Shown here in pieces: positions 10,196-24,009 of a stretch of DNA of 64,000 nucleotides. Positions within the stretch are counted from its first letter, which is position 1, and each line of letters starts with the position of its first letter. The DNA is from Acanthochlamys bracteata (lineage: Eukaryota; Streptophyta; Magnoliopsida; Pandanales; Velloziaceae): positions 6,642,463 through 6,706,462 of the forward strand of contig CM034134.1 in the NCBI GenBank assembly GCA_019914995.1. Direction: 5' to 3'. Below the pieces are notes generated by a model, which did not search any database, was not told the origin of the DNA, and worked only from the letters and a program-made list of their open reading frames with translations. The translations under genes were made by a program, and so were the position numbers.

Positions 10196-13189
10196 AGTAC
10201 ACAAATTTTACGACATTGAAATGGCTTTTTTTTAAAATTCTTTGTTATCAAAATAATTAAATATATGTAATATAATCATTTCAACTATCCAACTCGATAG
10301 CAATTAGATATTTTCATAAAATTTTAGCATTCTTGACAAAGTAAAAGACGCTACAAACATATTAGAAATTCTCTACTTAGTGTCTTCGTACAAAGATATT
10401 CGGCAAAGAAGGTCATGAAACGAGAATAGTGAAGCGAGAATTTTTTTAAAGTTTTAAATTTTAGAGATCATGTGAATTGAATGAGTCATGTGTTGTCAAC
10501 TCTATATCAGTCTATTCACACTATTCCATCAGAGTACTATTGGTTACAATTCTGCCTTCAATATTTATTTGAGGGGATATATTTCCTAGCTATCAACTAG
10601 TTATAAGTATGGTAGTAGGAAGGCAATAAATGTTTCAATTTATTAGTGGGTGGAATCTCTAGTTGTCGTACTCGCATGTTTATTTAAGAGAGGTCAAACT
10701 CCCTTAAAACCATTGAGGAAAATAATCAACTTTCCTAATTATGAAAATGATTACTAAAGTATTAACAGTTTTTTCTCCCAAACAATTTCGGAGTTTTATG
10801 CATACTTATGTTCTTAATTAATAAAATACTTCATGGTACTCGACATTACAAGCGCAAAAGGCATCCAAAAGGAACAATGATAAAATGTATTGCTCCCGGG
10901 CCAAAGCAACATCCTCGTCTAGCAGTCTCTCTTTCATTGATAAGACTGAGGTGATAACAAGAGGAGATCAGAATAAGAGCCAAATTCTATTCCAGCAAGT
11001 TGCATAAGCACTTAATGGGATATTTGCAACACATTAGATTATGGGAGTCCATGTTCATGGGAGAAACTTTTACCAATATTCAGATCTCCCTTTAGCTTGA
11101 AGATACTTATGTTGCTTATAATGTGACTTGTAAACGCTTGTTCTATAGACTTAACAGCAATATCGAAGTGATTTTTCCTAAACACATACCACGTATAGGT
11201 AACCTGGATAAGTGTGTAAGTGAGATGTTTCGTCTGCAGTTTGAATGTCAGAAATTAAGACATAAAATTGCCTAATAATGAGCGTATCTATGAATAATAT
11301 GATCTTTGAACGTCTACCTTTGAGTTCCCTCTAAAGGGTTGAGTTGATGTGCGACCTTGCACATGTCCCTTAGGCAACCGCATGCGTATCCCTTGTCGTA
11401 AACGACCCCTTATTGTTTAGGTCGATAACATCGCCAATATTCCTACATCGGTTAAGGGTAATTAAATCATTTCAACGTATCAATTTCAGCAATAATATAC
11501 GTTATTAAATCATTTCAATTTTGTTTTTCCAAGCCACCTTTGCAATTGTTCCTTCTATAGATAATTAGCTGTAAATGATCATAATACTCTCATCTCTCTA
11601 AAATTTCAGCTTCTCCCGCTCCAAGCTTATCTCGCCACCTAGAGTTCCACCGGTCGCTCACAAAATCCTAATCGTCTCCCCTCCCACTGCAAAATTCTCA
11701 AAATAGCTACAACACACCTTTTGACCCGTGGGAAGACCCTCACAGACTCTTCGAATATTCTTCCTCTTTGTAAATGACTCATCGTCCCTATCTCTCATCT
11801 TCCCCACCATTCTCGATCCTCCCAATCGCAAACCACTTCCCTACTTAACTACTTTACTAATTTATACAATGATTTCACTCGCTCTAAAGACATCTTGATC
11901 GTTTCACCAAAAGGAAAAATTCTCACTATCTTTGCTCGCGTAGGATCTAAAAGGATATCCATCCTTGTCGTCTCTCTTTTAGAAAGATACAGCAATGGCT
12001 TTCACATTCTACACTGGGATGATTATATTGTTTTTCTATACATCATGCCCATCACATTGCAGATCGAACAAAAATACTACAAGGTGTCGCATTATAATAT
12101 ATCTCTATGTGCGATGCCTTTTCTCCCTGGTGTCACCATGGCTTGATCGTTTGTCAGGTTAAAACAAAATTGTTTGATATGCTAACGAATGTATTCATTT
12201 GTTCTCAATTTGTACTTTTGTTGTCCTTTTTTTCCTGCTTCAAATCAAGTAATTTATCAGCCCTTGTTACATTGCTATGTATGTATGTTGAAGGTAAACA
12301 GTGCAAGGTTTCTACAATTACCAGTTAAGCGTAATGAGAAAACTTGAAACTATTCAACGCTGTATTATCCAGCCGAAGTTTTCATTGTTGAAAACAGATT
12401 CCATGACAACCATTGTGACAAAATCTTTGATGGTGATTATTTGTCACAATGGTTATCGGGACAATTTCAAAATAAAGTAAACAATTTCAAGATAAAGTGA
12501 ACGATCTTTGATAGCAATGAAAGCTTCGTATGGATAATAAAGTGAACAATTTCAAGATATCCTTAGTATGCTTAACTGTCAATGGTAGAAGACATCTTGC
12601 ATCGTGTACCTTCAACCGGCTTACGTAGCAGTGGCTGAAGAATTCCTTGATTTAAAACTGGAAAAAAAAAGGACAACAAAAATCCAAATCGAGAATAAAT
12701 TAATACATCTGTTGTTAGCATATCAAACGACTAAGTTCTCTTCAAAGGGTTGAGTTGAGATGTGTGCAACCGCAGGTTTGTCCCTTGTGCGATCATGTCA
12801 ATTTTTTAAGAGTTTGTAATGATTTTGGAATTGTATTTACATAAATATCTAGTGAATTGTGCGGCATGTGCAACCCTATGACCAAAACACAGTTGCATAA
12901 GCCACATGTACTTGGTCAGACACAATTAATTGATGAGAACTATCTTTTTTAGCTTGCTCAAAAAATATCACACTTAGTTACTCAAGGAAAAAAGATCCAC
13001 ATATTACCAAATTCTCTACATCGAGATAATAAATAATGTTAACAATATAAGTTGATACTTATATAGCATGACATTATCACAAGTTGATAATATAACCGAT
13101 GAGAAAACTGTTCAAGCAACACATCTTAAATAAGATGTCGTACAATCACAGCTGAGTCTCACTAATAACAAACTTATCCTGATCAATAG

Positions 13190-14800
13190 CTTTGCTCGTG
13201 AATAGTATAATATTGAACTATGTTGAAATGTATTTACTGAGAACTGGAACAGTAGCATAGAAAATTGCAATATTTATGATCCACAGGTGGATAAGTACCC
13301 TCGATAAGCATCATATCTACTGAAATACTATGGTAGGTTCTCGAAAAATCAAAGGTTGAAAGTGAGACAATACGCATAGCCAAACAGTAATGTCAAAGTT
13401 ATAAAAAAAAAGATGAAACGCAAGGCCAGACTTTAGTGGCGCACAATATAATAAGTGCCATATTTATGAGTTATTTAATCACTTTAGTATTGATAATTAA
13501 CTACCCTCGTAAGAGTCATATCCACATTGGAATACTATGGTAGGGTCCGGAAAAAGAAAGGTTGAAAATGATACGATTCGCAAAGCCTCAGTTAAAAGTT
13601 AATGTTGCACTGTCTAATAATTGTCATATTTATGAGTTTTTTAGTCACATTAGTATTGGTAATTAACAAGTCCTTGTGGGAGCCATTATAAAATAGAGAA
13701 TAGAGTGATACTAAGAAAACATCATAATGGAAAGTACGAGATGTATATGAACGACTCAAAGCTGGCATCACACCTCCACCAAAAGGAGTAAATTTGACGA
13801 ATATCCGGCATCAACTCGAATGACTTTCGTCGCTAATACAATAGGGACGCTATCGTCTACAAATGCAGTTCGTCTGTCAATAAGGAGATCAATCGAGGGC
13901 ACAACCGGTTGCGTATTCTAGGTCTACATAACATGACATACTTGTGTTAGAGGATTCGACCTTAAAAGTGATTGTTCTACTATAAGGATCATCACCTAAA
14001 TATGTATACCTCCTTGGAGAAAACCTCTGATGACTTATGCAAATGAAACATGTCATCGGAGACATTCCCCACGGTCGTATGCATATTTCTGTGATGATTA
14101 GATATCCCTATTGGCAGAACATTTATCATTGAGGTCGAGTCTGTTGACCTCCGTTTAGTCCCACATTTCAAAGAAATTAAAGCGATTATGTTGAAAGACA
14201 GTCAGTCGAGGGAAGTGGTGTCTATACCGTTTCGGCTCAAGCCAAGTAATCACACATCGTTGGATATAGCAAAGGTTAGTGTGTGTGTTGTTGAGCATAA
14301 GTTGAAGGCTAGAAAGTCTGCATATTTCATGGGCTGTCTGTACCTTAGAAAGCCTTTAAGGTCTGTACTGTAAGAAAAGATCCATGCTTATATGTTGCAT
14401 GCTGTTTGGAGCTTGTTGTACTTTGATAAATAGCTAGTGATCTTTTTGTAAATGTCACAAAAGAAAAAAACATCAACATGTGTCGACATTCTTCTTCTGG
14501 TAGAGGGCCTAGAGGATATAATGTAGTCATCGTATAGTCCTGTAATGTCGTTATCGTATAGTCCTATGATGTCGTTATTGCTTCATGTCTATGGCTTGTA
14601 AGGATTGTTTCTCACTGTTAATGATGTTTTCGATTAGTAAATTTCAAAAAATAATGTGAATTGAATGCGACTTGTGTTGTCAATTACATTAGTTTATCTC
14701 TCCCTTTTGTAGCAGAGGTCACCGACAACAATTTTATAGGTGAACTTTGTGAAAGGCTTAATCATCCAAATTTTATCATTTAAGAATTTAACGCCGACCA
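13190..14800 (+). repeat. Repeat-family copy A, with internal ~200-bp tandem units
   Basis: Two adjacent units contain ATACTATGGTAGG (13326 and 13532), followed by AAAGGTTGAAA and then by TCATATTTATGAGTTATTT or a variant. The unit period is about 200 bp. Downstream come GTCAATAAGGAG, TCTAGGTCTACATAACATGA, GAGTCTGTTGACCTCCGTTT and AAAGACAGTCAGTCGAGG, all shared with the copies at 19-21 kb. The ORFs here are not conserved between copies, so coding is unlikely. Confidence 0.65.
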
Positions 14801-16370
14801 AAGTTGGACCAAGAGGTGATTCAAGTGTCACCTAATGCGGACCCATGAAAAAGGGGGAGTTCCTATAGTGAAGTTGGAGTGCCTACAAGAAGGAAGTGCA
14901 TGTATCCCATTCCGATTAAAGATATGATAATCTTGGGGAGGTCATAAGGTCATAGAGAACACAACATTAACAATTGTTATGTTATGCCTTGGATTTCAAC
15001 CATGTGCGACTAAGTTTGGAGGTTTGTGCGAACCTAGTTTACGTCTTTGCGATCTTGTGCCACCCTTCTGTGTGACCACTTCCCGATTCAAAAGTAGTTA
15101 ACAACTTGTTGTCAAACAAATGAAGAAACTGACTATTTGTTTTGTTGTGGCCCTCCGTTTGTCTATTTTTTGTTTCTACCCTTCTCTGCATGGGGTTTTC
15201 TTTTGAGAAATGTGTTTGGTTGCTAAGGGCTTGGTCATTTTATCACAATTTATGCGAAGAGTTCTTTCATCTTCTCTTTGGAGCTTTACAATCTATTGCT
15301 CCAATCTTTTATAATCTTCACAATTTTATAATGAAGTTTCTTCTCTCCTATCCGTGGATGTAGGTTCACTCTTGAGACTGAACCACATAAATCTTATCTT
15401 CATTTATTATTGTTGTGTGTATTGTTCTAAATATTATTTTAAAATTCTAGTGACTATTTTTGGCTAGATCTAGATAGATTATTTACTAAATATATTGTGT
15501 TCAGTATATCTCTTTGATTTTATTGTTATCTATTTGATTTGAAGCTATCTTGCTTCGGTTCCAATTTATTTTGGTTCTTAAGTGTTTCCGCTGCATCTCC
15601 GTTTTATTTTCCCTAACAACAATAATAAAAACAGAAACATAACATCAACAAAGGTAAAAATAGTTTTACTTAGTATAATAATAAATTGTACAAAACATAA
15701 GTAGAACATAGGACAAAACACAAAATTTCATGGTACAAAATATAAAACACGGTAGATTTCACACCTAATCGCAACACAGTAGATTTTACTAGTAAACAAA
15801 ATACACCCTATCAATTATGTTGTAACATCAGCAAAACAAATTCACTTTTGCATCCTTTGATATGATATCCAATGTAGTGTACCACTATCACTTTGTGCGA
15901 CCCGATTTGATGCAGTTGTCGTTAACGTAATACTATTCTTCCTCTCTGGTTGCCAACATTCAAGCTATTTATCGAAAATTGTAGATGTTGTCGGTAGCCA
16001 TAAATCCTGCAGTTAATTTGGTAGTTGACCATCTATTTTCCTTACTCGTAGAGTCCTATCAAGAATGGTTTAGCTTCTTCCATGATCAGAGTATTCCAGA
16101 AACAAACAGTATGGCATTCAGATCGACCACATCTTGACGTCGAGCCAATTGATACAGTAACAATTTGGTACATCTTTGTTCTTCGGCTCCAAAGAAGAAG
16201 CGCGGTGGCCCAGCTGAATACTAAAACCCATCTTCCGAGCGGTCATAAAAGACAATAGGATGAAGATAGAGAGCCACGAAGATGACACTAGCATAGCAAT
16301 CGTTCAAGATGATGCCCAACACACAACATTGCTTCTTTTAGTTGTAGAGTGTTGACGACTTCTTAGTCGA
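14801..16370. other. No recognisable gene
   Basis: Contains several TGTGCGA words (about 15003-15080 and 15893) linking it to the surrounding repeat family. Otherwise I see no domain, RNA gene or structured repeat. The open frame at 15142-15363 is hydrophobic and T-rich, with no family features. Confidence 0.5.
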
Positions 16371-16379
16371 AATATGGAA

Positions 16380-16620
16380 GATGCTACAGAGATCGGATAC
16401 AATACTGGAAACTCATTGATAAGAGTACTTCTCAGTAAGAGCACTTTCAATTTATAATAGCGCCCATTAAAAAGAAGTATGAATTCTATATTTTGTCCAA
16501 ATTATAATGTTGCCAGTTAATAACAGCACTTCTTAATTATCAACACTAAAAAACTCATAAATATGGCACTCACAGTGCATCATTAATGTCCGGGTGTGAA
16601 TTTCATCTTTTTAGCAATCT
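16380..16620 (-). repeat. Inverted copy of the repeat-family tandem unit
   Basis: The reverse complement reads AGTGCCATATTTATGAGTTT and then a TTGATAATTAA stretch. These match the plus-strand units near 13455-13500, 13630-13670 and 19525-19570. A GGGCGCTATTATAAATTGAA block in the same orientation matches GCCATTATAAATTAGAGAG near 19600. It shows that the family is present in both orientations. Confidence 0.6.
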
Positions 16621-18499
16621 TACGAAACCTGCACAATATTCTAGAAACTTACCAAGATTGCTATTGGTTGTATTGCTACCTAAACTGTTTAAATAGCTCA
16701 ACTATTGACCTAGGTGAGTGTGCATTTATTTATTTTGTCGCTATTGGGCTGATAACATTGGTCCTATAACGTCGTTACCACACCGTGTCTATAGCTTGTA
16801 AGGGTTCTTTCCTTATTAGGCTAATTTTTTTCAAATATTAAATTTCAAAATAATGTAAATTTAAAGCGACTGTTGTCAATTCAATAAGTCTATTCCTTCC
16901 CTATTGCAACAGAGGTCATCGATAATATTTTTCTCAGTGAACCTACGTTGAGGGTTTATTCGTCCAATGTAATGTAAAAGTATCGCTTGTGTTGTCAAAT
17001 CTTGTGTTGTCAATCCCATCACTCTACTAGAATTTCAGTTATTCTCTTGAGCTCATATTGATAAAATTTGATTTCCCGCAAAATTTTCTATTCTCCCTTC
17101 CATCCTCTACTCCTCTATATTAATGTTGACCGTTGGGCTTCAATTCGAGAATCTCGTCCTCTACTCCTCTATACTAATTCATTTTACGAATCTCATATCT
17201 TCACGATACACGCTGATGCGTGTAACGAAATTGTAAATCTCACTACTTCATGTTCCCTCAATGGGATTACGATAGAAGTGGTGGATCACCACCATCAACA
17301 TACACCACATATAGTTTCTCAAGAAAGATTCACGAGACTTGTCCTGAAGCAGCTGGAAGGATATGACAAGCCGGAGGATCCTTCATAATTACTCAATATA
17401 AGTCCTTGCGGCAAAGGTGTGGTTCCCACCGTTGAGTCGATTGGGAGAAAGCTGCAAGAAAGTTCGTCTATACATAACATCTCTTGTGCTCCAAAGAAAT
17501 TATTCCACCCACTAACAAGTAGCGATGTAATAATACTACACACACTACTTTTACGCTCGCACAGTACAGGCACTACCCTTGCAAGCTTGAAAAAAAAACT
17601 TAAGGTTAACATCTATCGACTTTCTTTGCATAGTAGACACCACAGTGTAGTCAGTGTATAGTTCTTGTGACGTCATTATCACATCGTGTCTATAGACTTG
17701 AAAGGATTTTTTTCTCACTAGGCTGATTTTTTTCAAGAATTAACTTTCAAAAATAATGTGAATTGAAAGCGACTTATATTATCAATTCCATCAAACTGTT
17801 CTTTTCATTTTGCAGTAGAGTTATCGATAATATTTTTCTCAGTGAATTGGCTCAAGGGTTTAACATTCAAAAATAATGTAAATTGAATGCTCTTGTGTTG
17901 TCAATTTTTAAGTTGCCAATTCTATTAGTCAGTTTAGGTTTCCTGCGAAAAATTTTATATTCTCCACATGTCTTCCAACTCCTCTATATTAATCAATTCA
18001 ACCGTTGACCGCTGGGCCTTCAAATCGAGGAGAGCATTCCGCCCAGTCTGCTCATATATCAGACATTCAGGCAATTCAAGAGTACTCGTTAGTGTCACCT
18101 ATCAATACAACTAATTATTTCTTATAATTTTCCCAAGTCAATGGGGTTCGACTACTTCGTGACCTCGACGAATTCAATGTTTCAACTTTCTGTAATATTA
18201 TCACACTAACCGAGCTCAACGTTTAAACTTTCAACTATACTAATACTGTAAATATCATCTGAACATGATGTCGCGTATACTTGCGCATTATCATAAAGTA
18301 AAAGAGTCAAACTTGTAATGCCACCCATTACTACAAATGTACTTTTAAACTACTAGCCGAAAAATTGATCATCTTGTTGATAAAGTAGGATGACACATTC
18401 TAATTTGGATCAATAACACACTCGAAAATCATTATTTGATGGTTTATAAATTAGCAATTAGCTAGTGGATACCGAAATTATAGGATGATGACATAACTT

Positions 18500-19990
18500 C
18501 TATTCAAGTTCTTATCTAGTAACGATAGAACAACTTCATGACTAAAGCTTGACTTTTAGTAACCAAAGAATGTCTGCCTTGGGCGGCCCTGTGCTTGCCA
18601 TTATGCGACCACGTAAATTTTGATACATTTTGTAATGATCTTTTATTTGTAATTGTTTGACTGTCAAGTGATTTGTGCAACCCTATGCATTCAATTGATG
18701 GTCGCATAAGGCCACACATGGTTGCACACAGAAACCTGTAGTATTCTGTGTGGGTCAACTCCAAGAGTGAGATCATGTGCATAGATGAGTGCGACCGTGT
18801 TCGAATATAAGTGTGCCACGTACGACATCAACTGACCCGGCCACACTTCTTCCCATGGAAAACCCTTGAGGAAGGTGTTGAATCCAAAATTCAAAGAAAC
18901 GATGGTCAAAACAGAAAAATAGTGAATTTCTAAAGCTAGTCTATAACTCGCCATTTTAGTTAAGAACCGGTCGTTAACTCCATATTTCGGTCCAAAGTGG
19001 TGAAAAATAAGGTTGATGCTAATCACAATAATGATGCCACAATTGATTAAAGATGACTTATCTCGGTCAATAGCTTTTCTCGTGAAATAGTGCAATCTTG
19101 AAATATGTTGAAATGCATTTACTGAGAACTTTACAATGCGGCATTCACGATCCACAGGTGAGAAAGTACCTTCAGTAAGCGTCATATCTACTAGAATACT
19201 ATGGTAGAATCTCGAAAATGAAAGGTTGAAAGTGAGACCAAACATAAAGCCAAACATTAATGATGAGTTGAAAAAGAGACGAATGCACAAGCTCAGCCAA
19301 CCGTTAGTGGCACACAGTCTAATAAGAGCCATATTTATGAGTTATTTAGTCACTTAATTATGTACTCTTCGTAAGTATCATATATACACTGGAATAGTAT
19401 GGTGGGTCTCGCGAAATGGAAGGTTGAAAATTAGACGACACGCACAATCAAACATTAATCGCGAAGTTGAAAGGAAAACGAAATGCACAGTTTCAACCAA
19501 ACGTTACTGGCGCCCTGTTTAATAAGTGCCATATTTATGAGTTATTTCGTCACTTTAGTGTTGGTAATTAAGAAATGCTAATATTAGTGTCCGCCATTAT
19601 AAATTAGAGAGTAAAATGATACAAAAATATCACAACAAAATGTTCGAGATGTATACGAACGACTCAAAGTTGGCAGCACGCCGCCATAAAAAGGAGTAAT
19701 GTTAAGTAACATTTGGCATCAACTCGGACGACTACTGTCACTAATCTAACAGAGATGCTATCTTCAGCTAGAAAATGTTCGTGTGTCAATTTGGAGCTCT
19801 GTCATCAGTATAGACGGTCACGTTATCTAGGTCGACATAATATGAGATATTTGTGTTAGTGAGCTCAACATTAAAGATGAAAGTCCTACCAATAAGGATC
19901 ATCACCTACATTTTCATACCTCTCCGAAGCAAAGGATAGAGCAAGCTGGCATTCGTGTCGATGAGCATAACTTGAAGGCTAGAGCATGTT
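18500..19990 (+). repeat. Repeat-family copy B
   Basis: Parallels copy A from the GCGACC-rich start through two units with a period of about 197 bp (ATACTATGG near 19196; AATAGTATGG near 19392) to GATCATCACCTACATTTTCA near 19893. It ends near GGCTAGAGCATGTTAACTAA, where an unrelated AT-rich insertion (19990-20335) begins. A 213-codon open frame on the minus strand (18691-19332) lies inside, but the same block in copy A is full of stops in that frame. Confidence 0.65.
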
Positions 19991-20335
19991 AACTAATAAG
20001 AACCCCATCTCTTTTGAGTACCATTTAGTGAACATTTGGGAGTGTTTATGTAAAGGAGCTTTTAGGTACTTTATTTTATGAATATTTCAAAACACAAAAG
20101 ATATACATATAATCATTTCATAACATATAATTCATTAACTTTCAAATTTTAAAAAGTTTCTTAGAAAATTGTGCATAATTTTTTGAAATTGAAAAGGAGC
20201 TTTTGTAGACTGATAACCAATCCCATAGTGTACGTAAACCAATCAAATAATGTTGCATATCAACCTTCACTTTTGTTTATATCTCTTGATATACTTCCCC
20301 AAACCAGAACATCCAACATGGACACTATTTTCGAA

Positions 20336-21690
20336 TAGATAAAGTTTGTCTATCAATAAGGAGCTCTATCATCGGTGCAAACAGTTGCGTAGTCTAGGTC
20401 AACATAATATGAGAAACTTGTGTCAGAGGATTCGACCTTAAAGGTGAAAATCCTACCAACAAGGATCATCATATAAATATGCAAACCTCCCCGTGAACAT
20501 TTTGGATGACTTCCGCAAATTGAACATGTCATCCAAGACGTTCCTATGTTCTTGTGCATATTTCTCTAACAACTACTTGATCCTTATTAACATAATGTTT
20601 ACATTTGAGGTTGAGTCTGTTGACCTCGTTTAGTCCCACAATTCAAAGAAAATAAAGAGGTCATGTTGAAAGACAGTCAGTCAAGGCAAGTGGTGTTGGT
20701 ATCGTTTTAGCTTAAGCCAAGTAAGCACATGTCATTGGACAGAGTAAAGGCTAGCGTGCGTGTCGATGAGCAAAAGTTGAAGTCTAGATAGATAGTGAGA
20801 AAAGATTATACTTACGTATATGTGTGGTGTTTCGAGCTTGTTGTAATTTAATAGATAGATAGTGAGCGTTCCCTACACGTCAAAAAAAAAAAAAAAAAAA
20901 AAAAAAACAAAACAAATCAAAACATCAACATGTATCGAATTTCTTCGTCAGGTAGATGCCATAATGTAGTCATTGTATACTCCTATGACATTGTTATTGC
21001 GTCATGTCTATGCCTAGTAAGGACTTTTTTCTCACTGTTAATGATGTTTTTCAATTAGTAAACTCAAAAATAATGTGAATTGAATGTGACTTTTCCTGTC
21101 AATTACATCGGTCTATCTTCCTTTTCCTGTAGAGATCATCGACAACGTTTTTCCTAGTGAAGTTGTTGAAAGGTTTAATCGTCCAATAAAATGTAAATAT
21201 CTTGAGCTTGTGTTGTTGAATGTTGTGTTGTTTTAGAATTTCTCTACAGAGCTCCTATTGACCAAATTTAGATTTCTCGTGAAAATTTTATGTTCTTCTA
21301 TCCGTCCTACACCCCTATATATTAGTCAATTCAATCGTTGACCGTTGGGCTTCAACTCGAGGAAACTATTCCGCCCACTATGCTCATATTCGTATGCAAA
21401 ACCAAGAGTGATTTGTGCGACCCCGTGCGTCAGTACACAAACCTGATAGCGCCACATGTGCGGATTTGAGTACGACCGTGTGCAAATATGAGTGCGCCAT
21501 ATGCAACCTCAATTGATACACCCACACTTCTCCATAAGGAAAAGTGGAAAACCCTTGAGAGAGGGTTGAATCCAAAAATCTAAGACATGAGGGTTAAAAA
21601 AACAAAAAGTGACATCTAAAATTCGTCTATAACTTGCTATTTGGTCAACAACTAGATGCTAACTCCATATTTCTGTCAATAAATCATGTG
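20336..21690 (+). repeat. Repeat-family copy C
   Basis: Starts at GTCTATCAATAAGGAGCTC and follows copy A from 13870 on. A homopolymer run of about 27 A sits at 20882-20908, where copy A has only a short A-rich tract. It continues through TTGACCGTTGGGCTTCAACT and AACCCTTGAGAGAGGGTTGA, the latter pair shared with 18000-18900. Confidence 0.65.
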
Positions 21691-22531
21691 TGATACTATG
21701 TTGACTACACTAACATTTTTTACATGATCGAAATTTCAAGTCATGAGTCCATTTTTTGGCTAATCGCGCCCCTATGTGTTCAGGAACAATCGCCCCTGTG
21801 TCGTCAGCATTTCTTTATATGACCTGCAGGATGCATGTTCTTCAATAGAGGTAGATGAACCCTTAAAGTTTAGGTCGATAAAATAGTTGCTATTCCGTCA
21901 TCAGTTGAGGGTTTTATAAGTGGATGGCTTCCTTGTTTTAATCTTTAAATTCAGCAAAATACGTTATTGAACATTTAAGCGCATCAATTTCAGCAATAAA
22001 TATACGATTGAATCATCTCAATTTTGTTTTTCCCGGCCACTTTTCAATTATTACATTGTACACATTATTTAGTTGTCAATAACTGAGATACCCTCACCTA
22101 AGATCCTCTGAAATTTCAACTTCTCCCGCTCGAGAGTTGAGACTCATCTCCTTGCCTAGAGTTTAACCAGTCGTCCACAAGTGTTTGTCTACATATCAGT
22201 TTATGAATTTCGACCATTTGCGACCTACTTCGGCCAAGTTTTGCGAAGGGCATGGAATGAGGTCGACACCTCGATATAGTAGTCAATGCATGTACTTTAC
22301 AAATATGAGTTAATAATCCAGGTACTTATAGATCGTGGATCAATGGCAAAAATTGCAAACCTTTGTTTCTCACGCCAATCAACAGCTTAAAAATCCTACT
22401 AAATAAAAGCTGCATAGGGATACATTGTTACTACCTAATTTGAGTGTTACGTGTTAGATGAACGAGTAGAATGAGTGACAGCTGTGTCAATAAAATGTAA
22501 AGGAATACTTGTAAATATGTACATGAATATC

Positions 22532-22689
22532 TAGGGGTGGCAAATTTCGACCCGACCCGAACTTGACCCGAAAATATTAAACGGGTTAGGGTCGTGGTCG
22601 GGTTGACTCAAAATTAACTCGTTTAACTATGTATATAATATATATTATTTAATAATTAGAAAATAATAGTATAAAATTTGAATTTAATT

Positions 22690-22723
<34 letters not shown>

Positions 22724-23035
22724 AATTTATTCTAATTTAACTAATTTATACTTAATTTATAAATTTTATCAAAATTAATATTTTTCTTTTTAGATATGTC
22801 ATAATTAATAAGTTTTGTATATTATTGCTAAAATTAATATTTATAAATTTATTTTAATAATTTTAACTATTAAATGGGTCAATCCGAATTTGATCTGGTT
22901 ATTAAAAATGTTGGATTAAAGTTGACACTTTTGACCCATATAAATAAATGGGTCGGATTAGTATTGAACAATTTTGACCCGGCTATTATATGTGTCGACC
23001 CAAAACTGAGCCATATACCCAAATTGCCACCTCTA
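22532..23035. mobile_element. Non-autonomous hAT-like element with perfect 8-bp TSD
   Basis: Terminal inverted repeats TAGGGGTGGCAAA and TTTGCCACCTCTA (last base varies) bound a 504-bp stretch. Identical 8-bp flanks TGAATATC lie at 22524-22531 and 23036-23043. The 8-bp duplication and the TAGGG-type terminus (family pattern YARNG) fit the hAT superfamily. The interior has GACCCGACCCG repeats near both ends and an AT-rich core with an (AT)n run at about 22695-22720. No transposase is encoded, so it would need help in trans. Confidence 0.8.
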
Positions 23036-23747
23036 TGAATATCTTTAAATGTCAAAGTCAACCAAAACACTCTCGCGCATGTTTTTCCACACCTCCAGAA
23101 GTTCAGTATGGGACACAGACACCTTGCACATGTCAATCTCTGAAATAGGTTCGGGCATTCCGTAGCAGAATAGTTCGATAACTTTCTTGATCCTCAATTC
23201 CAGTATTATTTCCTACTGGATTAATCTAATTTCTTTAGCGACGATAGATATTTGAGATACAACAGGCCGACATCTCGCAATCACAGTTGTGGCAAAAATA
23301 AACATTAAAATAGTCAGACATTCGGATGTGCTAGCCTTTTAGTCATATAACTCCATTTAAACTCTCAACAACAATGTACCTAGTCTCCTGTTGCGGAACG
23401 TCAATGAAACTATTTTCCATCCAGCTTTGGAGTTGAGTTCAGAAGACTCCAAAAAGGGATCGAGTCCTTTCTACAAAAAGTCGAGTGCTCCTTCCAAACT
23501 GAAGGATTTCAACGAGTTGTACAAGTTTATGGTGTGCTCCTTTAGAAGTAGCTCGACTGATCCAGTGCTGGTTCCTAACATTCACAACAAAAATAACGCG
23601 ATCTTTATCTATCCATGGATGCTCGGGGTGGCCAATCCCTTTAGAATGGAATCCCAATGCTGTTTGGTATATGTCGGTACTCCTGGGCTTAAGATGGCCA
23701 AGGGCATCTTCTTTGAACACTTGTATTGGTTTCTTGCCCTTGAACAG

Positions 23748-23858
23748 ATTTCTACAGTTTCTTCCTTCGGTATTCTCTGTATAAATTCAGCTTTTTGAAT
23801 TTTACTAAAAGCACAATTTTTATAGATAATACGGAAGGAAGAAACTGTAGAAATATTT
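23748..23858. repeat. Short inverted repeat (hairpin)
   Basis: The left arm around TTTCTACAGTTTCTTCCTTC and the right arm around GGAAGGAAGAAACTGTAGAA are nearly perfect complements of about 35 bases, with a spacer of about 35-40 bp. It lies at the 3' end of an open frame (23391-23798) of unknown meaning. Confidence 0.7.
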
Positions 23859-24009
23859 CCAATTGTCATTGAATCAATCTTGTTGAAAATACCTAGTGTG
23901 TTAATTCAATAGCAGAGAACATTTGGCGTGGCCATTGATGCACTGATCTAAATGTACTACTTGTTACGACCTATCTTCCCACCTGACAACAAGTTATCGA
24001 CCGATGTAA

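Noticed and set aside
11895..12328. Two overlapping plus-strand frames of 83 and 73 codons
   Set aside because: Hydrophobic and T-rich, no recognised motif, and inside the repeat family region.
17068..17388. 106-codon plus-strand frame with a His-rich patch
   Set aside because: The His codons come from a CACCACCATCAACATA repeat word. The related block at 24.35 kb does not keep the frame open.
18691..19332. 213-codon open frame on the minus strand
   Set aside because: Longest frame in the repeat region, but the matching block in copy A (about 12.9-13.5 kb) is full of stops in that frame, and the composition shows no domain. Treated as chance.
20882..20908. Poly(A) run as sign of a retroposon or SINE tail
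   Set aside because: The aligned copy A has a short A-rich tract at the same place, and repeat sequence continues on both sides, so it is a local expansion.
22524..23044. Mutator-like assignment from a 10-bp match of the flanks
   Set aside because: Counting the outer T and A of TAGGGG...CCTCTA as part of the terminus leaves 8 bp, which with the YARNG-type end fits hAT better.
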